This document shows positions 54,043-62,029 of a stretch of 64,000 nucleotides of DNA, one piece after another. Source of the stretch: Rudaea sp. 3F27F6 (GTDB lineage: Bacteria > Pseudomonadota > Gammaproteobacteria > Xanthomonadales > Rhodanobacteraceae); the NCBI RefSeq assembly GCF_005503555.1, contig NZ_SCNG01000007.1:62001-126000 (forward strand). Direction: 5' to 3'. The translations under genes and the position numbers were made by a program. The stretch's first letter is position 1; every line of letters starts with the position of its first letter. Under the pieces are notes generated by a model, which saw only the letters and a program-made list of their open reading frames with translations, was not told where the DNA came from and did no database searches.

Positions 54043-55848
54043 ATGACCCGCTACGCCGCCCCACTCGCCGATATGCGCTTCGTTCTGTTCGATCTGCTCA
54101 AGGTCGAGGCCCAGTACGCGCGCCTGCCCGGCGGCGAAACGGCGACGCGCGACACGCTCGACGCGATCTTCGACGAGGCGGCGAAGTTCTGCGAGCAGGT
54201 GCTCGCCCCGCTCAATGCGAGCGGCGACGAGGAAGGCTGCAGCCTCGACAAGGCCACCGGCAACGTGACCACGCCGAAGGGTTTCAAGGAAGCCTACAAA
54301 CAATACGTCGAAGGCGGCTGGAGCAGCCTCAACGCACCGGAAGCCTACGGCGGCGCGCATCTGCCCGAATCGGTCGGCGCGCCGATCAAGGAAATGCTCG
54401 ACTCGGCCAACCTGTCCTGGGGCAACTTCCCGCTGCTCTCGCACGGTGCTTCCGAAGCGCTCAAGCAGCACGGCGAAGAATGGCAGCGCCAAGTGTTCTT
54501 GAAGCCGATCATCGAGGGCCGCTGGACCGGCACGATGTGCCTGACCGAACCGCACTGCGGCTCCGACCTCGGCCTGCTGCGTACGCGCGCGGAACCTGCC
54601 TTGAATGGTGACGGTGCCGACGGCACCTATCGCATCACGGGCACGAAGATCTTCATCACCGCAGGCGAGCACGACCTGACCGAGAACATCGTCCACCTCG
54701 TGCTTGCGCGTCTGCCCGATGCGCCGGCCGGAGTGAAGGGTATCTCGCTGTTCATCGTGCCGAAGATGAAAGTCGACCGCGAAGGCAAGATGGGCGCGCG
54801 CAACGCCGTCACCTGCGGCGCGATCGAGCACAAGATGGGCATCAAGGCCTCGGTCACCTGCGTGATGAATTTCGACGCGGCCGAAGGCTATCTGATCGGC
54901 ACGCCGAACAAGGGCCTCAACGCGATGTTCACCATGATGAACACCGCGCGCCTCGCCGTCGGCATCCAGGGCCTCGGCCTGATCGAGCGCGCCTACCAAA
55001 TCTCGCTCGCCTACGCGCGCGATCGCCTGCAGGGCCGTTCGCTGAGCGGACCGAAGTTCCCCGACAAGCCGGCCGATCCGCTCATCGTGCACGCCGACAT
55101 CCGCCGCATGCTGCTGACGCAGAAAGCGTTCGCCGAAGGCACGCGCGCACTGAGCTATTACGCCGCGACCCTCGTCGACATCGTCGAGCGCTCGCCCGAC
55201 GAAGCCGAACGCAAGCGCGCCGACGAACTCTTGTCGTTCCTGATTCCGATCGTCAAGGCGCTGCTGACCGAAGCGGCGAACGAGTGCACCTACCACGCCG
55301 TGCAGATCCACGGCGGCCACGGCTACATCCGCGAAACCGGCATCGAGCAGTTCGCGCGCGACGCGCGCATCACCACGATTTACGAAGGCACGACCGGCAT
55401 CCAGGCGCTCGATCTGCTCGGACGCAAGATTCTCGCGACCCAAGGTGTCGGCTTGCGTCATTTCCTCGAAGAAGTCGGTGCGTTCTGCGCGGCCCAGGCC
55501 GGCAACGCGGCGCTGGCCGAATTCGTCGGTCCGCTCGGCAAGGCGGCGCAGGAGTGGGGCGACCTCACTCTCGCCCTCGGCAAACGCGCGATGGGCAATG
55601 CCGACGAGATCGGCGCGGCCGCGGTCGATTATCTGTTCTATTCCGGCTACGTCGCCCTCGCCTATTTCTGGGCGCGCAGCGTCGCCGCCGCCGAAGCATC
55701 GGCGCAGTCCGCCGACTTCAAAGCGGCCAAGCGCCACACCGCACGCTTCTATTTTGCGCGTATCCTGCCGCGTACCCTGCAGCACAAAGCCGTAATCGAA
55801 GCCGGCACCGAAAGCCTGCTCGCGATGCCGGAGACCCTGTTCGGATAG
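54043..55848 (+). CDS. Acyl-CoA dehydrogenase (DmdC/FadE-like, with C-terminal extension)
   Basis: A 601-residue flavoenzyme catalysing alpha,beta-dehydrogenation of acyl-CoA. FAD/substrate motifs are CLTEPHCGSDLG, FITAGEHDL, the QIHGGHGYIRETGIEQFARD signature and ITTIYEGTTGIQALD (the catalytic Glu of the family). The extra C-terminal domain is typical of the 600-residue class, which includes DmdC. Likely a long-chain or branched acyl-CoA substrate; not resolvable. The ATG at 54043 is 50 bases after the lipoprotein. Confidence 0.94.
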   Translation: MTRYAAPLADMRFVLFDLLKVEAQYARLPGGETATRDTLDAIFDEAAKFCEQVLAPLNASGDEEGCSLDKATGNVTTPKGFKEAYKQYVEGGWSSLNAPEAYGGAHLPESVGAPIKEMLDSANLSWGNFPLLSHGASEALKQHGEEWQRQVFLKPIIEGRWTGTMCLTEPHCGSDLGLLRTRAEPALNGDGADGTYRITGTKIFITAGEHDLTENIVHLVLARLPDAPAGVKGISLFIVPKMKVDREGKMGARNAVTCGAIEHKMGIKASVTCVMNFDAAEGYLIGTPNKGLNAMFTMMNTARLAVGIQGLGLIERAYQISLAYARDRLQGRSLSGPKFPDKPADPLIVHADIRRMLLTQKAFAEGTRALSYYAATLVDIVERSPDEAERKRADELLSFLIPIVKALLTEAANECTYHAVQIHGGHGYIRETGIEQFARDARITTIYEGTTGIQALDLLGRKILATQGVGLRHFLEEVGAFCAAQAGNAALAEFVGPLGKAAQEWGDLTLALGKRAMGNADEIGAAAVDYLFYSGYVALAYFWARSVAAAEASAQSADFKAAKRHTARFYFARILPRTLQHKAVIEAGTESLLAMPETLFG

Positions 55849-55880
55849 TCCACCGGAGCAAACGCTTCACTCGTTTCGCT

Positions 55881-56369
55881 ATGAACGCACAACGACCGGA
55901 AACCGATGTCTACGTCCGCCTGGCGCAGGCGGACGACGACGAATTCATTCTCTCCCTCGCCGACCGATTTGCCGATTTCGAGCTGCCGCCCTGGCGCAAG
56001 CGCAGCGAAACGCTCGCCGGCATCCACCGCGATATCGAACATCATCTGCGCACGCTGCCGCCGGCCTCGCACCTGTTCGTCGCCGAGGACGAAGACGCGA
56101 CCCCGCTCGGCTTCCTGCATCTGCAGACGCGCAAGGATTTCTTCACCGGCGCGCTGAACTGCCACGTCTCCGATCTCGTCGTCGCCGCCGCACACGAAGG
56201 CCGCGGCGTTGCCGGCGCGATGCTGCGCTACGCCGACGAATGGGCGAAGGAGCACCGCTGCCGCTTCCTCACCCTCGGCGTGTTTCCGAACAACGAACGC
56301 GCGCGCAAGCTGTACGAACAACACGGCTTCGGCGTCGAAATTCTGAGCATGGTCAAACCGGTCAAATAA
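55881..56369 (+). CDS. GNAT N-acetyltransferase
   Basis: A 162-residue GNAT-fold protein: YVRLAQADDDEFILSLADRF, LHLQTRKDFFTGALNCHVSD, the acetyl-CoA loop AHEGRGVAGAMLRYADEWA and FPNNERARKLYEQHGF. Substrate unknown. Thirty-two bases after the acyl-CoA dehydrogenase, probably the same transcript. The ATG at 55881 is used; the frame is open upstream as an antisense shadow. Confidence 0.9.
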   Translation: MNAQRPETDVYVRLAQADDDEFILSLADRFADFELPPWRKRSETLAGIHRDIEHHLRTLPPASHLFVAEDEDATPLGFLHLQTRKDFFTGALNCHVSDLVVAAAHEGRGVAGAMLRYADEWAKEHRCRFLTLGVFPNNERARKLYEQHGFGVEILSMVKPVK

Positions 56370-56435
56370 CCGCACCGGCGCGGCGGGACGGTCCGCGCTG
56401 CCAATCCGCTTCGCCGTGCACTCAAGAGGGGTCTT

Positions 56436-58253
56436 GTGAGCGCAACAGTTCCGGCCATCGTGCGGGACATGCAACGCGCCTCGGCCCTGCTGCAGGCGGG
56501 TAACTTCGTTGCCGCACGCACGCTGCTCGAACAGATCGCGCGCGCCGCTCCGACCTTCGTCGAAGCGCAGCGCCTGCTCGCCGGCGCGCTGCTCGCACTC
56601 GGCGACCGCACCGCAGCGGAACGCGTGCTGCGCAACGCCGTGGCGATCGATCCCGCCTGGGCGCCGACACAATCCGCACTCGGCGAACTGCTCGTCGAGT
56701 CGGGCCGCGCCGACGAGGGCGAACAGGCGCTGCGCCGCGCCGCAGCGACAGGCCGCTATCCGCGCGCGACGTATCTGCTCGCCTGCCTGCTCAACGACTC
56801 GAAGCGCCACGTCGAGGTCGTCGAACTCACCGACGCCAGCGCAAACGACGCGGCCACCGGCTTCGACCTGCTGCACCAGCGCGCGATCGCGTTGTCGGCG
56901 CTCGGCCGCTTCGACGCGGCGATCGCGATCTACCGGCGCATCGTCGCCGCGTCGCCGGACAACGCAGGCGCCGAGCTGTTTCTCGCCGGCGCGCTCGACG
57001 CTGCCGGCCGCCACCGCGAAGCCGAGCAGAGCGCGCGCCGGGCCATCACCAAGGGCGCGACGACACCCGAAGCGCGCTATCTGCATGCGCGCACCTTGAT
57101 CGCGACCGACCGCGCCGACGAAGCGGAGAACCTGCTGCGCGACGTCGTGCATGCACGGCCGAACTTCGTCGATGCGCAGAGCAATCTCGCGCAATTGATC
57201 TGGATGCGCACTGGCGACGCCGCAGCCGCCGGCGAGCATCTCGATCTCGCCCTGCGCGCGCAGCCGCGCGACGCGGCGCTGGCCTGCGCAAAGGCCAACC
57301 TGCTCGACGGCACGGGCGATGCGCGCGCAGCCGTCGCTGCGCTCGAAGCACATGCAGGCCGCGCCGACGCCAACCTCGCCGTGCTAACGACGGCGAGCCA
57401 GGCCGCGCTCAAGTTCGACCCGGCACGCGCCTACGGTTATGCCCGGCGCGCGGCGGAACTCGCGCCCGGCGACGACGACGCGAATCACGTACTGATCGCC
57501 ACCCTGCTCGGCATCGGCGACGCCGAGACAGCCCTGCAACGTATCGAATCGCGGCTACGCGCAGACCCCGACAATCAGCATCTGATCGCGACGCAGACGA
57601 TCGCCTGGCGCCTGCTCGGCGATCCGCGCCATGCGCGCTACTGCGACTATGCGGCCATGGCACACGCCTGGACGATAGCGACGCCGCCGGCCTGGCGCGA
57701 TCTGCCGTCCTATCTTGCCGATCTCGCCGCGAGCCTGAAACGCCTGCACACGATGCACACGCATCCGCTCAATCAGTCGCTGCGCCACGGCTCGCAGACC
57801 GCGCAGAATCTCGCCGACGTCGACGATCCCGCGATCCGCGCGTTCTTCGGCACGATCGACGAACCAATCCGCCGGCATATCGAAACGATCGGCCGCGACG
57901 ACGATCCGCTACAGCGGCGCAATACCGGCGAATACCGCATCGCCGGCATCTGGTCGGTGCGCCTCGGCGCGCAGGGCTATCACACCAACCATGTGCACCC
58001 GAAAGGCTGGCTGTCCTCGGCCTGCTACATCGAATTGCCCGCAAGCCTAGGCAGCGAGGACACCGACCGGGCCGGCTGGCTCAAATTCGGAGAACCGGGT
58101 CACGCGACCATGCCGCCGCTCGACCCCGAGCATTTCATCCGCCCCGAGCCGGGACTGCTGGCCTTGTTCCCGTCGTACTTCTGGCACGGCACCGTGCCGT
58201 TCGGCGGCGACGGCACGCGCCTGACCATTGCGTTCGATCTGGTGCCGGCCTGA
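56436..58253 (+). CDS. TPR-repeat protein fused to a 2OG-Fe(II) oxygenase domain
   Basis: A 605-residue protein. Residues about 1-400 form TPR-like repeats (LLQAGNFVAARTLLEQIARA, ALSALGRFDAAIAIYRRIV and others). The C-terminal 200 residues match the 2OG-FeII_Oxy_5 type: YHTNHVHPKGWLSSACYIEL with candidate ligands His519/His521, then LLALFPSYFWHGTVPF with His584 and RLTIAFDL with Arg595 for 2-oxoglutarate. Probably hydroxylates a protein substrate held by the TPR. The GTG at 56436 has AGAGGGG upstream. Confidence 0.88.
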   Translation: MSATVPAIVRDMQRASALLQAGNFVAARTLLEQIARAAPTFVEAQRLLAGALLALGDRTAAERVLRNAVAIDPAWAPTQSALGELLVESGRADEGEQALRRAAATGRYPRATYLLACLLNDSKRHVEVVELTDASANDAATGFDLLHQRAIALSALGRFDAAIAIYRRIVAASPDNAGAELFLAGALDAAGRHREAEQSARRAITKGATTPEARYLHARTLIATDRADEAENLLRDVVHARPNFVDAQSNLAQLIWMRTGDAAAAGEHLDLALRAQPRDAALACAKANLLDGTGDARAAVAALEAHAGRADANLAVLTTASQAALKFDPARAYGYARRAAELAPGDDDANHVLIATLLGIGDAETALQRIESRLRADPDNQHLIATQTIAWRLLGDPRHARYCDYAAMAHAWTIATPPAWRDLPSYLADLAASLKRLHTMHTHPLNQSLRHGSQTAQNLADVDDPAIRAFFGTIDEPIRRHIETIGRDDDPLQRRNTGEYRIAGIWSVRLGAQGYHTNHVHPKGWLSSACYIELPASLGSEDTDRAGWLKFGEPGHATMPPLDPEHFIRPEPGLLALFPSYFWHGTVPFGGDGTRLTIAFDLVPA

Positions 58254-58381
58254 GCGGGGCGCATAACGTCATGCGGAATTCGCAATCGGCGCGTAAGTTC
58301 GGCTATGCTGCGAACTCGGATACGATCGTTTGGCAGCGAATCGCCCATGTCCGCCCTTAGGGGTGCTACTGGTGACACCGG

Positions 58382-59038
58382 ATGCCGAGTCATAGATCTC
58401 AAGTCGTCGCGCCGAAGTCCACGAACCTCGAACTCGACCGCATGGTGCTGTTCGAGCCGCGTAAGGTCAGCGACATCCACGCAACGCGCGTGCTCTCGCT
58501 CGACTCCAACGGGCGCATCCTCGATTGGATTTCCTGGCAGGACGCGGTCTGTCTCTACGTGCGCGACGCAGTGTCGTGGACGCTCGGCAATCCCTGCCTG
58601 ACCATTCACGGCGGCACCAGCCGGCTGACCGGCGAACAATCGACCCTCGACCTGCATCCGATCGTCGCAAGCCGCGGCCACGCGCGCCTGCACGCGGTCG
58701 ATCCCGCACCCGCGCTGACCAATGCCGCGCTGTTCGCACGCGACCGCATGCTCTGCCTGTATTGCGGCGAGCACTTTTCGCGTGGCGAGCTGACCCGCGA
58801 CCACGTGGTTCCGCTGTCCAAAGGCGGCCGCGATTCGTGGGAGAACGTGGTCAGCGCCTGCCTCGCCTGCAATATCCGCAAGGGCAGCCATACGCCGCAG
58901 CAGGCCGGCATGCCGTTGCTCGCTGTGCCGTACCGGCCAAGCTGGGTCGAGCATCTGATCCTGTCGAACCGCAACATCCTCGCCGATCAGATGGAATTCC
59001 TCGTCAACCATCTGCCGAAGCATCGCCGGCGCGCATAA
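58382..59038 (+). CDS. HNH endonuclease-family protein
   Basis: A 218-residue protein with an HNH/McrA-like zinc nuclease domain: CLYCGEHFSRGELTRDHVVP with His-x-V-P, KGGRDSWENVVSACLACNIR and the paired CxxC zinc sites. Homologues also have VLSLDSNGRILDWISWQDAV at the N-terminus, seen here. These are common in proteobacterial chromosomes and not necessarily part of a restriction system; none is encoded nearby. The ATG at 58382 is tentative, an internal one at 58442 being possible. Confidence 0.88.
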   Translation: MPSHRSQVVAPKSTNLELDRMVLFEPRKVSDIHATRVLSLDSNGRILDWISWQDAVCLYVRDAVSWTLGNPCLTIHGGTSRLTGEQSTLDLHPIVASRGHARLHAVDPAPALTNAALFARDRMLCLYCGEHFSRGELTRDHVVPLSKGGRDSWENVVSACLACNIRKGSHTPQQAGMPLLAVPYRPSWVEHLILSNRNILADQMEFLVNHLPKHRRRA

Positions 59039-59133
59039 CGCCGCAACCTTGCCGCGTGTTGCCGGCACGGGCACTGTAAGAAAATCCGGCGGCCGGCGAC
59101 TATCTGGACAGACGCGTCCAGTCCGGTCCATCG

Positions 59134-59670
59134 ATGTCCGCCGCTCCGACTTCCTCAACTCAAGACCAGCGCTACCGCCAAGCCGCCGATGCGCACGCGC
59201 GCGACATCGCGCGCTTCGTCGCCGGCTACGAGCGCGACCCGGCCCGGCGCCCCGAATTGCTGCAGGAGGTGCATCTCGCCCTGTGGCGCAGCATGGCCGC
59301 GTTCAACCGGCAATGTTCGCTGCGCACCTGGGTCTACCGGGTCGCGCACAACGTCGGCGTCAGCCATGTGCAGCGCAGCGTGAGTGCGCGTGAATACGCG
59401 AACGTCTCGCTCGACGAAGCCGCCGCGCAGGCCGACGACCAAGCCGACATCGCCCTGATCGACCGGCGCCTCGACCTCGACAAGGTGCTTGCCCTTGTGC
59501 ACGCGCTGGCCCCACTCGACCGCGAAGTGATGCTGCTCTATCTCGAAGATCTCGACGCCGCCGCGATCGGCGAGATCACCGGCCTCTCCGCGCGCAACGT
59601 CGCCACCAAGATCCATCGCCTCAAAGTCCTGCTCGCGCGCCGCCTCGACGCAAGAGGAAACACTCCATGA
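59134..59670 (+). CDS. ECF RNA polymerase sigma factor
   Basis: A 178-residue ECF sigma factor: region 2 RPELLQEVHLALWRSMAAFN with the CSLRTWVYRVAHNVGVSHVQ segment, and region 4 LAPLDREVMLLYLEDLDAAA then IGEITGLSARNVATKIHRLK. It is the first of three overlapping genes (stop shared with the next start by ATGA). The next product may be its anti-sigma. No clear Shine-Dalgarno is seen before the ATG. Confidence 0.93.
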   Translation: MSAAPTSSTQDQRYRQAADAHARDIARFVAGYERDPARRPELLQEVHLALWRSMAAFNRQCSLRTWVYRVAHNVGVSHVQRSVSAREYANVSLDEAAAQADDQADIALIDRRLDLDKVLALVHALAPLDREVMLLYLEDLDAAAIGEITGLSARNVATKIHRLKVLLARRLDARGNTP

Positions 59671-60248
59671 GCGAACAAGAACTGCATCGCCTCTGGCGCG
59701 ACCAGCCGGCCGCGGCCGAATCGTTCGATCCGCAGGAGCTGCGCCGCAAAGCGGACGACTGGCACCGCGTCGTATCGAAACGCAATCGGCGCGAATACGT
59801 GGCCGGCGCGATCGCCGCCCTCGCCTTCCTCTGGTTCGCCGTCAGCGCGCACGATGCGTGGACGCGGATCGGCTGCATTACCGCGATCGCCGGACTCGTC
59901 ATCGCCCTGTACCAGTTGCATCGCCGCGCGGCAGCCGCTGAACCCGATCCGGCCGAGTTCGGCACGCCCGTAGCCTTGCACTACCGCGCCGAACTTTGCC
60001 GCCAGCGCGATGCGCTGCGCAGCGTCTGGCTCTGGTACATCGCACCGCTGCTGCCGGGCCCGGCGATCATGCTGCTCGGCCCGTATATGAGCGGCCGATC
60101 TGCGGGCGGCGGCCTGAACGACCTGATCGGATTTTTGATTTTCGCCGTCATCATGGCCCTGATTCTGTGGCTCAATTCGTACGCCGCGAGCCGCATTCAA
60201 CGGCGAATCGACCAACTCGATCGCAGCCTTATGGAGAACTCGAAATGA
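59667..60248 (+). CDS. Membrane protein, putative anti-sigma factor
   Basis: A 193-residue protein with a charged N-terminal cytoplasmic part (MSEQELHRLWRDQPAAAESF and DPQELRRKADDWHRVVSKRN) and four TM helices (YVAGAIAALAFLWFAVSA, IGCITAIAGLVIALYQL, VWLWYIAPLLPGPAIMLLG and FLIFAVIMALILWL). Position directly after and overlapping an ECF sigma gene suggests anti-sigma control, but it lacks the zinc ZAS motif (H-x-x-x-C-x-x-C). Its stop overlaps the next start by ATGA. Confidence 0.75.
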   Translation: MSEQELHRLWRDQPAAAESFDPQELRRKADDWHRVVSKRNRREYVAGAIAALAFLWFAVSAHDAWTRIGCITAIAGLVIALYQLHRRAAAAEPDPAEFGTPVALHYRAELCRQRDALRSVWLWYIAPLLPGPAIMLLGPYMSGRSAGGGLNDLIGFLIFAVIMALILWLNSYAASRIQRRIDQLDRSLMENSK

Positions 60249-61891
60249 AGATCGCCCAAACTCTCACCATGATCTCGCTCGCCGCGTCGTTCTGCAGTGC
60301 GCATGCCGGCACGCTGCCCGAACGCGTGCGCAAAGCCGCGCAGGAGCGCGTCGACGCGGGCTGGTATCCCGCGCTCGTGATCGCCTACGTCGACGGCGAC
60401 AAAAGCGAAGTCGACGCCTTCGGCAAGCTCGAGGGCGGCAAGGCGCCCGATGCCGACACCGTGTTCGAAATCGGCTCGATCACCAAGACGTTCACCGCGA
60501 CTCTGCTCGCCGAGGCTGTGCAGTCCGACCGGCTCAAACTCGACGAGCCGGTGGCGAAGCTGCTGCCCGGTTTCAAGATTCCTTCGCGCAACGGCAAGGA
60601 GATCACCCTGCTCGAACTAGGCATTCAGCACTCGGGCCTGCCGCGCATGCCGGGCAATTTCAAGCCGGCCGACCCGGCCAATCCGTATGCCGACTACGAC
60701 GCGGCCAAGCTCAAGGAATTTCTAGCCGGCTACACCTTGCCGCGCGATCCGGGCGCGAGCTACGAATACTCCAACCTCGGTTTCGGCCTGCTCGGTTATG
60801 CGCTTGCAGAACAGGCGCACACGAATTATCCCAAGCTCGTCGAAAGCAAAATCCTGCATCCGCTCGGCATGATGACGAGCGGCGTCGCCTTAACGCCCGC
60901 CATGCGCGCACAACTCGCGCCGGGGCACGGCGAAGACGGCAAACCGGCCGCCAACTGGGATCTCGACGCCCTCGCCGGCGCAGGCGCGATCCGCAGCACC
61001 GGCGCCGACATGTTGCGCTATCTCAAGGCCAATATGCGCGCCGACAAGACCGCGCTGGCGCAGGCAATGAAATTTGCCCAACAGCCGCGCCGCGACATAC
61101 GCAAGGACGAACGCATCGGCCTCGCCTGGATGACGCGCACGGACGCCAAAGGCAACGGCGTGGTCTGGCACAACGGCGGAACCGGCGGCTATCGCAGCTT
61201 TCTCGGCTTCAGCGCCGACGGCAAACGCGGCGTCGTCGTTCTCACCAATATCGCCAGCGACGCCGACGATCTCGGCTTTGCCGCGCTGATCGACGACGCC
61301 CCGCTGCGCCCGGCGCAGAAGAAAGTCGCGGTCGACGCGACGCTGATCGACGACTACCTCGGCGAGTACAAACTCGCCGAGCGTTTCTTCATCAATATCT
61401 CACGCAAGGACGACCAACTGTTCGCCCAGGCGACCGGACAAGGCGCGTTTCCGCTGTACGCGAGCGCCAAGGACGAATTCTTCGCCCAGGTCGCCGGCAT
61501 CAGCATCAGTTTCAAGCGCGGGGCCGACGGCAAGATCGACAGCCTCGTCCTGCATCAGAACGGCGACCGTACCGCACCGAAACTGAAGCCCGGCGTGGAA
61601 GCTGCGGGTACGAAACCCATCGCCCTTTCCGCCGAGGTATTGCGCCAGTATGCCGGCCAATACCAGCTTGCGCCGAACGCCGTCTTCGACATCGTCGCCA
61701 AGGATGACGGCCTCCACGCCCAGCTCAGCGGGCAGGCGTCCTTTCCGGTCTTCGCCAGCGCCAAGGACAAGTTTTTCTATACCGTCGTCGACGCGCAGCT
61801 CGATTTCGAGCGCGACGCGAGCGGCAAAGTCGTCGCCTTGACCTTGCATCAGAACGGCCGAGATCAGCGCGCGCCGCGAATAGCACCGTGA
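60245..61891 (+). CDS. Exported serine hydrolase (class C beta-lactamase/PBP family) with two C-terminal repeats
   Basis: A 548-residue periplasmic serine hydrolase. The signal peptide (1-21) ends CSAHA. Catalytic motifs are Ser78-x-x-Lys81 (IGSITK), Tyr175-Ser-Asn (YEYSNLG) and VVWHNGGTGG. After the catalytic domain (about 25-370) come two homologous DUF3471-like modules (ending VLHQNGDRTAPKL and LTLHQNGRDQRAPRI, each with FPxYASAKDxFF or FPVFASAKDKFF). It could act as a D-Ala-D-Ala or D-amino-acid peptidase. It overlaps the upstream membrane gene, so it is probably the operon's effector. Confidence 0.92.
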   Translation: MKIAQTLTMISLAASFCSAHAGTLPERVRKAAQERVDAGWYPALVIAYVDGDKSEVDAFGKLEGGKAPDADTVFEIGSITKTFTATLLAEAVQSDRLKLDEPVAKLLPGFKIPSRNGKEITLLELGIQHSGLPRMPGNFKPADPANPYADYDAAKLKEFLAGYTLPRDPGASYEYSNLGFGLLGYALAEQAHTNYPKLVESKILHPLGMMTSGVALTPAMRAQLAPGHGEDGKPAANWDLDALAGAGAIRSTGADMLRYLKANMRADKTALAQAMKFAQQPRRDIRKDERIGLAWMTRTDAKGNGVVWHNGGTGGYRSFLGFSADGKRGVVVLTNIASDADDLGFAALIDDAPLRPAQKKVAVDATLIDDYLGEYKLAERFFINISRKDDQLFAQATGQGAFPLYASAKDEFFAQVAGISISFKRGADGKIDSLVLHQNGDRTAPKLKPGVEAAGTKPIALSAEVLRQYAGQYQLAPNAVFDIVAKDDGLHAQLSGQASFPVFASAKDKFFYTVVDAQLDFERDASGKVVALTLHQNGRDQRAPRIAP

Positions 61892-62029
61892 TTCAGAAGA
61901 ACATCAAAGCTATCAGCAAGAATCGGATTGCATGCGCGCCCCGGACTGCCGATCTCTGCGCCGCAAGATTTTGCGGCGCGTCCCGAACCTTGTAAATTCA
62001 ATACGGGTCCTACAAACCGGGGGTACAAC

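Noticed and set aside
58382-59038. HNH gene as part of a restriction or defence island.
   Set aside because: No methylase, helicase or other defence gene lies nearby, and this HNH type is a common chromosomal gene in proteobacteria.
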